A stretch of 64,000 nt of DNA, taken from assembly GCA_964236465.1 (NCBI GenBank), contig CAXSBZ010000013.1, positions 1 to 64,000 on the forward strand. Reading direction: 5' to 3'. Positions 8,202 through 15,579 of this stretch are shown here, one piece after another. The notes under the pieces were generated by a model that saw only the letters and a program-made list of their open reading frames with translations, did not search any database and had not been told where the DNA came from. The stretch comes from Mucilaginibacter_A sp964236465 (GTDB lineage Bacteria; Bacteroidota; Bacteroidia; Sphingobacteriales; Sphingobacteriaceae). Position 1 is the first letter of the stretch. Each line of letters starts with the position of its first letter. The position numbers were made by a program, and so were the translations under genes.

Positions 8202-10313
8202 TTAACCTTTTTTAGTAGTTACAATATCCTTTTCATCAGGGTTTCTTGCAAAAGTCCCTGAATGGTCATTCACACCTTCGTGGATCAGGTTTTGTTCCAC
8301 AGGTTCAAGGTTTGATAGTTCGCCATTTACAAATTCATCATAAGTGGTACGTGTTTCAAAAGGACGCTTGCCCAAAATCTCTTCCAAATCAGATTGAAAC
8401 AAGATTTCTTTTTCGAGCAATTTGCTTGCTAATTTATCCAAACCTTCCCGTTTATCGTTCAGTAATTTTTTGGTTTGATCATAAACAGTTTTAACCAAAT
8501 TACGAACCTCATCATCAATTAATTCTGAAGTTTTGTCGGAATAAGGTTTGTTAAACTGATATTCGCCTTGTGGATCATTGAAAGAAACATTACCAACTTT
8601 TTCATTCATACCATAAATACTTACCATAGCATAAGCCAGCTTGGTAATGCGTTCCAAATCGTTTTGTGCACCAGTTGATATTTTACCAAACACAATATCT
8701 TCGGCTACACGGCCACCCATTGTCATGCACAAACCATCCATCAGCTGTTCGGTTGTGTATAAAAATTGTTCTTTAGGCAAATACTGGGCATAACCTAAAG
8801 CGGCAACACCGCGCGGAACAATAGAAACTTTAACCAAAGGATCTGCATGTTCCAAAAACCAACCTGCAATAGCATGACCAGCTTCATGGAAAGCAACAAT
8901 TCGTTTTTCCTCCGGAGAAATGATTTTGTTTTTCTTTTCCAAACCACCAATTACACGGTCAATAGCATCTTGGAAATCCTGCATATCCACTGCTTCTTTA
9001 TTTTTACGAGCGGCAATTAAGGCAGCTTCGTTACAAACATTGGCAATTTCAGCACCAGCAAATCCGGGTGTTTGAGCTGATAATTTCTTGGCATCCACAT
9101 CTGCTGCTGTTTTTACCGGTTGTAAATGGACTTTGAAAATTTGCTCACGGCCGTTCAAATCCGGTTTGTCGATAGAAACTTGTCTGTCAAAACGTCCTGG
9201 CCGCATCAAAGCAGAATCCAAAACATCTGGGCGATTGGTTGCTGCCAAAATAATAATTCCGGAATCTGTTCCGAAACCATCCATTTCTACCAATAATTGG
9301 TTCAATGTGTTCTCACGCTCATCATTGCCACCAACAATATTGTTTTTACCACGAGCACGGCCGATTGCATCAATTTCATCAATAAAAATGATACAAGGAG
9401 CTTTATCTTTTGCCTGCTTAAACAAATCACGGACACGGGAAGCACCAACACCAACAAACATTTCCACAAAATCAGACCCTGAAAGGGAAAAGAAAGGCAC
9501 TTGCGCTTCGCCGGCTACTGCTTTTGCCAGCAAAGTTTTACCCGTTCCCGGAGAACCAACCAGCAAAGCACCTTTTGGTATTTTACCACCTAAATTGGTG
9601 TATTTTTTGGGGTTTTTAAGGAAATCTACAATTTCCATCACTTCCTGTTTGGCTTCTTCCAAACCAGCAACATCATTAAAAGTAACATTTACCTGAGATT
9701 CTTTGTCAAATAAAGTTGCTTTGGATTTGCCGATGTTAAAAATCTGTCCGCCCGGGCCGCCGCCAGCTCCACCGCCCATCCGGCGCATGATCAGCATCCA
9801 CATACCGGCAAATAAAGCCACCATGATAATCGTTTGAACCAACCAGCTCGAAAAAATGCTTTCGTGCTGCTCATACGTTGGCTGTACTTTTTGAGCGTCG
9901 GGAATATCTTTCTGAGCATTCAAAACAGACTGCTTCAAACTTTCATAAGAGGCATCAGTAAAATAATACTGCGCATTCTCATTAGCCATGTTAAAAGAGC
10001 GTTTATCACGCACATTGGCATATTGGGATTTGCTCAGGCTATCTTTTTTAATATAAACTTCGGCAACTACTAAATCACCGTTTTTGTAGGCAACTATTTT
10101 GTCAACATCGCCCTTTTTCAACATGGTACTTTCAAAAGTTTGAAAGTTAACCAGCGAACCGCCCGAACCACCAAAAAAATAAGGAACCACCAGCAACCCG
10201 ATTACGGCAATTGCATAGATCCACATAAAATTAAATTTAGGTGGTTTTGGTGTTGATTTTTTATTAGGTATCCGGCGGATAGTTTTCTGATTTTCAGATT
10301 CTTTTTCTTTCAT
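8202..10313 (-). CDS. ftsH: ATP-dependent zinc metalloprotease FtsH
   Basis: A membrane-anchored AAA+ protease of about 703 residues that degrades misfolded membrane proteins and regulators. Two transmembrane segments (about 31-48 and 155-176) flank a periplasmic domain. The AAA module follows with Walker A GSPGTGKT (253-260), Walker B CIIFIDEIDA (307-316), second-region arginines RPGRFDR, and the zinc-protease motif HEAGH (476-480). The G-rich linker MGGGAGGGPGG after TM2 is typical of Bacteroidota FtsH. The ATG at 10313 is preferred over an upstream GTG at 10325. The gene lies just downstream of rsfS on the same strand and has its own terminator. Confidence 0.97.
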   Translation of the reverse strand: MKEKESENQKTIRRIPNKKSTPKPPKFNFMWIYAIAVIGLLVVPYFFGGSGGSLVNFQTFESTMLKKGDVDKIVAYKNGDLVVAEVYIKKDSLSKSQYANVRDKRSFNMANENAQYYFTDASYESLKQSVLNAQKDIPDAQKVQPTYEQHESIFSSWLVQTIIMVALFAGMWMLIMRRMGGGAGGGPGGQIFNIGKSKATLFDKESQVNVTFNDVAGLEEAKQEVMEIVDFLKNPKKYTNLGGKIPKGALLVGSPGTGKTLLAKAVAGEAQVPFFSLSGSDFVEMFVGVGASRVRDLFKQAKDKAPCIIFIDEIDAIGRARGKNNIVGGNDERENTLNQLLVEMDGFGTDSGIIILAATNRPDVLDSALMRPGRFDRQVSIDKPDLNGREQIFKVHLQPVKTAADVDAKKLSAQTPGFAGAEIANVCNEAALIAARKNKEAVDMQDFQDAIDRVIGGLEKKNKIISPEEKRIVAFHEAGHAIAGWFLEHADPLVKVSIVPRGVAALGYAQYLPKEQFLYTTEQLMDGLCMTMGGRVAEDIVFGKISTGAQNDLERITKLAYAMVSIYGMNEKVGNVSFNDPQGEYQFNKPYSDKTSELIDDEVRNLVKTVYDQTKKLLNDKREGLDKLASKLLEKEILFQSDLEEILGKRPFETRTTYDEFVNGELSNLEPVEQNLIHEGVNDHSGTFARNPDEKDIVTTKKG

Positions 10314-10361
10314 TTTTACAAACACATATTATACAAGTACGCAAACGGATCTGAAAATATT

Positions 10362-10736
10362 TTAAGCACTTTTATAAGATTTAAACTCGGCATCGCCCCA
10401 CAACTCTTCTATCCCGTAAAACTCGCGTTTATCTGTTTTAAATATGTGTACTACAACGTCAATATAATCTAATAAAATCCACTCGCCATATTCAAAGCCT
10501 TCTTTTCTCCAAGGATCCTGTTTTAAGGCTTTATAAACTTCTTCTTCTACACTTCCGGCAATTGCCTTTACCTGGGTGGTGGATTCTGCATGGCAGATTA
10601 CAAAATAATCTGACACTGAACTGCGGATATTTCTGAGGTCTAATCTAACAATATCATTGCCTTTTTTCTCCTGTATCCCATTGATTACGATCTCCGATAT
10701 TAAGGCTGATTCTAATTTATTCTTGTTTATTATCAT
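10362..10736 (-). CDS. rsfS: Ribosomal silencing factor RsfS
   Basis: About 124 residues. RsfS binds ribosomal protein L14 and blocks subunit joining in starvation or stationary phase. The family signatures are visible: GNDIVRLDLRNI, SDYFVICHAES and the C-terminal WILLDYIDVVVHIF. The ATG at 10736 is preferred over a GTG at 10745. It probably forms an operon with ftsH 49 bp downstream. It is divergent from birA, with only about 15 bp between the starts, so the two promoters must overlap the opposite coding regions. Confidence 0.93.
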   Translation of the reverse strand: MIINKNKLESALISEIVINGIQEKKGNDIVRLDLRNIRSSVSDYFVICHAESTTQVKAIAGSVEEEVYKALKQDPWRKEGFEYGEWILLDYIDVVVHIFKTDKREFYGIEELWGDAEFKSYKSA

Positions 10737-10751
10737 TAAAAACACTTAGTT

Positions 10752-11561
10752 TTGAAAACGAACTCAGACACGATTAATTCTATTTTGCAAAATAACGTAA
10801 TTTCGGGTGCATTTGTTGGACAAAATATTCTGACTTATAAGGAGATAACGTCCACCAATGACCTACTGAAAGAGTTATTGGCAAAATCCACGCCATTGCC
10901 CGAAGGAACAGTCATTATGGCAGAATATCAAACGGCTGGCAAAGGGCAGCAGCAAAGTGGCTGGCACAGCGAGCCTGAAAAAAACCTAATCTTCAGTTTA
11001 CTTTTATTTCCTAATTTTTTATTTGCTGATAATTCTTTTTTCCTTTTATGTGCGATAAGTCTTGGGGTGATCAAACCGCTGAAAAAAATTTTAGGAGATC
11101 AGGTTCGTATCAAATGGCCGAACGATATTTATTACGGGCAAAAAAAGCTCGGTGGCATTTTGATTGAAAATTTACTGGCTAAAAGAAGCATCAGGCATTC
11201 TGTGGTAGGTATCGGGATCAACATTAATCAGGACATTTTCCCAGATTATTTGCCCAACCCAATTTCAATGCAACAGATTCTGAACAAAAATAGTGTGATA
11301 AAAGAAGTATTATCTCAAATTTGCGTCGGGATAGAAATTGAGTATTTAAAGTTGAAAGCAGGCCATTTTGAAGAAATCAAACAGGAATATCTGCAAAATT
11401 TATATGGCTTAGGACAGGAACTTCATTTTAAAACCAACGAAGAAATTTTTACCGGAGTAATATCTACAGTAAACCACTTGGGCTTGCTGGGCATCCAAAG
11501 AGAAAATAAAACACAATTTTTTGATCTGAAAGAGATCAAATTTATATTTAATCAACCATGA
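10752..11561 (+). CDS. birA: Biotin--[acetyl-CoA-carboxylase] ligase BirA (monofunctional)
   Basis: About 269 residues. It activates biotin to biotinyl-AMP and attaches it to carboxylase carrier domains. Visible motifs are ITSTNDLLKELL, the nucleotide loop AGKGQQQSGW, KWPNDIYYGQKKLGGIL and GIGININ. No N-terminal helix-turn-helix is present, so it is the non-repressor form. No ATG occurs near the N-terminus; a TTG at 10752 fits the length. It ends in a 4-bp ATGA overlap with the DsbD-domain gene. Two motif copies are in frame: 11178-11191 (LAKRSI) and 11297-11310 (VIKEVL). Both fall in poorly conserved stretches. Confidence 0.92.
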   Translation: MKTNSDTINSILQNNVISGAFVGQNILTYKEITSTNDLLKELLAKSTPLPEGTVIMAEYQTAGKGQQQSGWHSEPEKNLIFSLLLFPNFLFADNSFFLLCAISLGVIKPLKKILGDQVRIKWPNDIYYGQKKLGGILIENLLAKRSIRHSVVGIGININQDIFPDYLPNPISMQQILNKNSVIKEVLSQICVGIEIEYLKLKAGHFEEIKQEYLQNLYGLGQELHFKTNEEIFTGVISTVNHLGLLGIQRENKTQFFDLKEIKFIFNQP

Positions 11562-12004
11562 AAAAATTAACACTGTTTTTAGCCGTATCTTTTTTGAGCA
11601 CGGGTTTATTTGCACAAATCTTGAAACCGGTAAAATGGTCGTATGCGGCCAAAAAAATCAGCAAAACTGAAGCCGTTTTATTGCTGAAAGCCACGATTGA
11701 TAATGGCTGGCACATTTATTCTACCCAGCAAAAAGACGGCGGCCCGGTGAAAACTGAATTTACTTTTACACCATCCAAAGATTATGCGGTAAACGGAGCA
11801 TTGGCAGAACCAAAACCAGTTACCAAGTTTGAAAATGCTTTTAAAATGAATGTGCTGTATTTTGAAAAAAGCGTTATTTTCCAGCAAAAAATCAAATTGA
11901 AAAAAGATCAAACTGACATTAAAGGGAAAGTAGAATTTATGGTTTGCAACGATAAACAATGCTTGCCGCCGGAAGATATCGAGTTCAGCATTCCGGTAAA
12001 ATAA
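11558..12004 (+). CDS. Periplasmic DsbD alpha-like domain protein
   Basis: A 148-residue exported protein with a signal peptide ending at about residue 20 (TGLFAQ). The body is one immunoglobulin-like domain of the DsbD N-terminal type with a Cys pair in CNDKQCLPP, the site that passes electrons to periplasmic thioredoxin-like partners. It is a free-standing domain. The DsbD-like protein at 56625 lacks an obvious copy, so the two may work together (inference). It overlaps birA by 4 bp and precedes pfkA by 23 bp, so it probably shares their transcript. Confidence 0.82.
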   Translation: MKKLTLFLAVSFLSTGLFAQILKPVKWSYAAKKISKTEAVLLLKATIDNGWHIYSTQQKDGGPVKTEFTFTPSKDYAVNGALAEPKPVTKFENAFKMNVLYFEKSVIFQQKIKLKKDQTDIKGKVEFMVCNDKQCLPPEDIEFSIPVK

Positions 12005-12027
12005 TTGCTGAAGATTAGAAATTTAAC

Positions 12028-13011
12028 ATGAGTACATCTATAGAAAATATTGGCTTGCTGACTTCCGGTGGAGATGCTCCAGGAATGAATGCTGCTATCC
12101 GGGCCGTGGTGCGCACGGCTTTGTATTATAACATCCAGGTAACGGGTATCCGCCGTGGTTTTGAAGGCATGATCAATGGTGATATGGCATTGATGGACCG
12201 CCGATCAGTAGCCAATATTGTGCAGCGCGGCGGTACCATTTTAAAAACTGCCCGAAGTGAACAGTTTATGACGCCCGAAGGCCGGAAAATGGCCTATGAG
12301 CAGTTGCAAAAAAACAAAGTTGATGCTTTGGTAGCCATTGGTGGCGACGGAACGTTTAGAGCTACCCAAATTTTTGGTGAGGAATTTAACATGCCGATTG
12401 TTGGCCTGCCAGGCACGATTGACAACGATTTGTTCGGAACAGATTTTACCATCGGCTACGATACGGCCATCAATACCGTGGTGAATGCGGTAGATAAAAT
12501 CCGGGACACGGCCGAGTCGCATGACCGGTTATTTATTGTGGAAGTGATGGGCAAAGATGGCGGCTTGATTGCCTTGCGCACTGGCATTGCAACCGGTTCG
12601 GAAGCAATTTTAATCCCGGATTCTACAAGTGATATTAATTCTGTTTTTGCCAGATTGGAGCGTGGCCGCCGGCATAAATCTTCCAAAATTATTATTGTGG
12701 CCGAAGCAGAAGAAGCTTCCGGCGGTGCTTTTGAAATTGGCGATCAGATCAAAGAAAAATATCCGAATTACGACACACGTGTTTCAATTCTTGGCCACAT
12801 CCAGCGGGGCGGAATGCCAACCTGCATGGATCGCGTTTTGGCCAGCCGCGTAGGCGTGGCAGCGGTAGAAGCTTTGCTGGACGGCCACCGGAATGAAATG
12901 ATCGGCGTAATCCACAACGATATCAGTTATGTTGATTTTAGTAAGGCCGTTAAGCACAACACTGAGATCAACCCCAACTTTTTAAAAATCGTAGAGATCC
13001 TTTCTTTATAA
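12028..13011 (+). CDS. pfkA: ATP-dependent 6-phosphofructokinase
   Basis: A 327-residue PfkA that phosphorylates fructose 6-phosphate in glycolysis. ATP-site motifs TSGGDAPGMNAAIRA and IGGDGTFRA are intact, as are the catalytic TIDND and the effector-site segment GHIQRGGMPTCMDR. Length and motifs match the E. coli type I enzyme. The base after the stop begins a long inverted repeat built from two opposed copies of the interspersed motif, the likely terminator. Confidence 0.97.
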   Translation: MSTSIENIGLLTSGGDAPGMNAAIRAVVRTALYYNIQVTGIRRGFEGMINGDMALMDRRSVANIVQRGGTILKTARSEQFMTPEGRKMAYEQLQKNKVDALVAIGGDGTFRATQIFGEEFNMPIVGLPGTIDNDLFGTDFTIGYDTAINTVVNAVDKIRDTAESHDRLFIVEVMGKDGGLIALRTGIATGSEAILIPDSTSDINSVFARLERGRRHKSSKIIIVAEAEEASGGAFEIGDQIKEKYPNYDTRVSILGHIQRGGMPTCMDRVLASRVGVAAVEALLDGHRNEMIGVIHNDISYVDFSKAVKHNTEINPNFLKIVEILSL

Positions 13012-13098
13012 ATTTTAGGGTGATAAAAGAAGCAACCTCACCCCAGCCCTCTCCAAAAAAAAGAGAAAGTTGGAATGCTTCTTTTATCACCCTAAAAT
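13012..13098. terminator. Long inverted repeat built from two opposed motif copies
   Basis: Arms 13012-13034 and 13076-13098 are perfect 23-bp inverted complements containing GATAAAAGAAGCA and TGCTTCTTTTATC. It lies exactly between convergent pfkA and the nucleotidase, touching both genes. The 41-bp loop holds a decayed CCTCACCCCAGCCCTCTCC element. A bidirectional terminator role is inferred. Confidence 0.75.
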
Positions 13099-13625
13099 CA
13101 GAGTAGTTTGGCGGCTACTTCTTCCCAGTTGTTTACCCGTTCAAACTCTGTAATCAGTTTATTATGCGGAGAACTGAACAGCAGCGGCCGGCCATCAAAA
13201 GCTGTAAAATTGCGGCTGCGGTCATCAATCATCACATCAACATTCACGATTTTCAATCCGCAAAAAATAGTGCGCTGCCAGGAAATGAAGGGAAAATGAT
13301 CAGCCAGCCAATCCACTTTATCTTCTAAGGAGTTGCGGAACTCCATCGCTGCGGAAACAATAAAAACATCGTATTTTTTATCCAGTTCTTTGACCACGCG
13401 CTGGCTGTCTTTGATCACTTCCAAATCCCGGAAAAAACCTTTTTCATAAATATGTTTCCTGAAATCTCCGGAGATATGTTCTGGCAAAATGGCATAAAAT
13501 TCTTCGCCATCTTCCTGCTGTTTTAGTATTTCCTGCGGATGGTTTTGCTTATAAAGAGCTTCAAATTTGGCAATTACATCAGCCAGCACTTCATCCATAT
13601 CAATGGCAATACGTTGTTTTTCCAT
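13098..13625 (-). CDS. 5'(3')-deoxyribonucleotidase-like HAD phosphatase
   Basis: A 175-residue protein with HAD motif I DMDEVLADV (residues 9-17), motif II IVSAAM near residue 93, and the C-terminal DVMIDDRSRNF acidic motif. It resembles the NT5C family, which dephosphorylates deoxynucleoside monophosphates; substrate specificity cannot be told from sequence. It starts with ATG and is monocistronic, converging on pfkA with the inverted repeat as shared 3' boundary. Confidence 0.87.
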   Translation of the reverse strand: MEKQRIAIDMDEVLADVIAKFEALYKQNHPQEILKQQEDGEEFYAILPEHISGDFRKHIYEKGFFRDLEVIKDSQRVVKELDKKYDVFIVSAAMEFRNSLEDKVDWLADHFPFISWQRTIFCGLKIVNVDVMIDDRSRNFTAFDGRPLLFSSPHNKLITEFERVNNWEEVAAKLL

Positions 13626-13725
13626 ACTTCAATTTTTGTTTCGCAAAAGAAAATAAATATTTTTACCAGAACATCTATTTCAACCTAAATATAAGTTTCA
13701 GGTTGATTTATTGATAATTACAACA

Positions 13726-13752
13726 TTGATTAAATTAATTTTCCTACTTTTA
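13726..13752 (+). promoter_or_regulatory. Candidate promoter of rpsP
   Basis: TTG at 13726 and TACTTTTA (13745-13752) approximate the TTG/TAnnTTTG promoter. It leaves a leader of about 50 nt before the rpsP ATG. Confidence 0.45.
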
Positions 13753-13806
13753 CAGCCCCGCAACAAAAAGTTCCGGGGGATATGTTGAATACATAAAAAC
13801 AAAAAA

Positions 13807-14319
13807 ATGGCAACTAAAATCAGATTACAAAGACACGGTAAAAAAGGCAAACCTTTTTATCACATCGTGGTGGCCGATGCGCGCGCTCCGAGAGATGGCC
13901 GCTTTATTGAGCGTTTGGGGTCTTATAACCCAAATACCAACCCGGCAACTATCGAAATTAATTTTGATAAAACGTTGGATTGGGTGAATACAGGTGCAGA
14001 ACCAACTGATACCTGCCGTGCAATTTTGGCTTATAAAGGTGTGATGTACAAAAAACACTTGCAAGGCGGTGTACAAAAAGGTGCTTTGACAACCGAACAG
14101 GCCGACGAAAAATTTGCTGCTTGGACAGAACAAAAAGAAAACAAGATCAGTGGCAAAAAGACAACTTTGGGTTCTACGAAAGACGAAACCCGCAAAGCTG
14201 CTTTGGCTGCCGAAACCAAGAAAAATGCTGACCGTGCTGCAGCAATTGTTGCTAAAAACACGCCACCAGCTCCAGCACCTGTTGTTGTGGATGCAGCAAC
14301 CGAAACTCCGGCCGAATAA
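13807..14319 (+). CDS. rpsP: 30S ribosomal protein S16
   Basis: A 170-residue S16. The conserved core occupies residues 1-85 (KIRLQRHGKKGKPFYHIVVAD, RFIERLGSYNPNT). A Lys/Ala-rich tail ending in a Pro/Ala/Val stretch (PPAPAPVVVDAATE) follows. E. coli S16 is about 82 residues; the long tail is usual in Bacteroidota. It is followed by a strong hairpin, then rimM, the common S16-RimM ribosome-assembly pairing. Confidence 0.97.
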   Translation: MATKIRLQRHGKKGKPFYHIVVADARAPRDGRFIERLGSYNPNTNPATIEINFDKTLDWVNTGAEPTDTCRAILAYKGVMYKKHLQGGVQKGALTTEQADEKFAAWTEQKENKISGKKTTLGSTKDETRKAALAAETKKNADRAAAIVAKNTPPAPAPVVVDAATETPAE

Positions 14320-14337
14320 TTAGAACAAACTACATTT

Positions 14338-14380
14338 AAGTATAGCGAAGCTTTATTATAAGAGCTTCGCTATACTTGTT
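14338..14380 (+). terminator. Terminator or attenuator between rpsP and rimM
   Basis: A 15-bp perfect stem, AAGTATAGCGAAGCT and its complement, around TTATTATAAG, followed by GTTTT. The T-tract is short, so partial read-through into rimM is possible. Confidence 0.75.
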
Positions 14381-14396
14381 TTAAGCCCTTTTATTG

Positions 14397-14921
14397 ATGA
14401 CCACAGAAGATTGTTTCCGCTTAGGCACAGTGACCAAAACTCGCGGCTTGAAAGGTGAACTGCAAGTTTTTATCGCTTTTGAAGAACCTGAAAAACTAAA
14501 ATTTAACAGTTTGTTTATCGAGATTTCGGGTAAACTGGTTCCGTATTTTATCACTTTTTTTAAGTTGCCGATGAAAAACGTAGCTTACCTGCAATTGGAG
14601 GATGTGGACACGATTGAAAAAGCGGCCGTATTGGTCAAAAAAGAGGTTTTTCTCCCCAATAAACTCAAACCCAAAAAAAAGAAAAGCGATTTTGGGTTGA
14701 AGGATTTGCTGCATTTTATTGCGGTAGATGTAAATGAAGGCGAACTGGGCGAAATTATCGAAATCCACGAGTTTCCGCAGCAACTGATTGCAACTGTTCC
14801 TTACAAAAACCGGGAAGTGCTTTTCCCGCTCAACGAAAGCATTATCAAAAGCATTGATGTAGTAAAAGGTAGTGTGCTGGTGGATTTGCCCGAAGGCTTG
14901 CTGGATGTTTACTTGGATTAA
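14397..14921 (+). CDS. rimM: Ribosome maturation factor RimM
   Basis: About 174 residues. RimM binds S19 and assists 30S head assembly. The N-terminal RimM barrel begins FRLGTVTKTRGLKGELQV. The PRC-like C-terminal barrel includes VNEGELGEIIEIHEFPQQ and ends VLVDLPEGLLDVYLD, the usual family terminus. The ATG at 14397 is preferred over the adjacent TTG at 14394. It follows rpsP after a hairpin. Confidence 0.95.
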   Translation: MTTEDCFRLGTVTKTRGLKGELQVFIAFEEPEKLKFNSLFIEISGKLVPYFITFFKLPMKNVAYLQLEDVDTIEKAAVLVKKEVFLPNKLKPKKKKSDFGLKDLLHFIAVDVNEGELGEIIEIHEFPQQLIATVPYKNREVLFPLNESIIKSIDVVKGSVLVDLPEGLLDVYLD

Positions 14922-14928
14922 AATGCTG

Positions 14929-14972
14929 ATACTGTTTTTATCGTTATAAATTTATGCTGATAAAAACAGCAT
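14929..14972. repeat. Inverted pair of ACAG-type motif copies
   Basis: GATAAAAACAGTAT on the minus strand (14929-14942) faces GATAAAAACAGCAT on the plus strand (14959-14972). Together they can form a hairpin just after rimM. Confidence 0.75.
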
Positions 14973-15008
14973 TTACTTTTAAAAGCTTGTTAGTTATTAA
15001 ACAAAATT

Positions 15009-15548
15009 ATGCCTGATAACAAAAGTGTTCCGGCTATCTCGGATCAAATTTTAGAAAACAAAATTTATTTTTTACGAGAGCAGAAAGTAATGCTGGACAG
15101 TGATTTGGCAGAACTTTATAATGTAGAAACGAGAGTATTGAACCAAGCTGTCAATAGAAATAAAGAACGTTTCCCAGAAGATTTTATGTTTCAATTGAAC
15201 AAGCCGGAATGGGATAACTTGAGATCACAAATTGTGATCTCAAGTTATGGCGGACGAAGAACTTTACCTTACGCTTTTACAGAACATGGTGTGTTGATGT
15301 TATCAAGCCTATTAAATAGCTCTCAAGCAATTCAAGTAAATATTCAGGTTATGCGAATTTTTACACGGATTAGGCAAGCGTTAACAGACCACACCAAATT
15401 AAGTATTGAAATTGCAGAAATTAAAAAACAATTAAACAATCACAGCCAAAACATTGAAGTAGTTTTTAAATACCTGGATGAATTATCTGCTAAAAAAGAA
15501 GCAGAAAGCCCACGAAAACGTATCGGATTTAAGTCTGACGATTTGTAG
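15009..15548 (+). CDS. ORF6N-domain protein
   Basis: A 179-residue protein. The ORF6N DNA-binding domain fills residues 10-120 (LREQKVMLDSDLAELYNVET, FPEDFMFQL, GGRRTLPYAFTEHGVLMLSS), followed by a coiled C-terminal region. ORF6N proteins are frequent in phage and mobile contexts, with no settled function. Here it stands alone between rimM and comM with no other mobile genes. A 35-bp near-perfect palindrome lies inside the coding region (15214-15248). Confidence 0.88.
   Translation: MPDNKSVPAISDQILENKIYFLREQKVMLDSDLAELYNVETRVLNQAVNRNKERFPEDFMFQLNKPEWDNLRSQIVISSYGGRRTLPYAFTEHGVLMLSSLLNSSQAIQVNIQVMRIFTRIRQALTDHTKLSIEIAEIKKQLNNHSQNIEVVFKYLDELSAKKEAESPRKRIGFKSDDL
15214..15248. repeat. 35-bp palindrome inside the ORF6N gene
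   Basis: Two perfect 17-bp arms, ATAACTTGAGATCACAA and its complement, separated by one A. It encodes the conserved LRSQIVISS stretch. Confidence 0.85.
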
Positions 15549-15550
15549 TA

Positions 15551-15564
15551 ATGCTTCTTTTATC
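15551..15564 (-). repeat. Interspersed motif copy (GATAAAAGAAGCAT)
   Basis: Begins 3 bp after the ORF6N stop. On the minus strand it is preceded by AAAAAATAGC, the extended form. Confidence 0.8.
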
Positions 15565-15579
15565 GCTATTTTTTCAGCA

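Noticed and set aside
9088..9696. A 202-codon open frame opposite ftsH
   Set aside because: It lies fully antisense to the conserved FtsH AAA domain and its peptide resembles no family; it is a shadow of codon bias.
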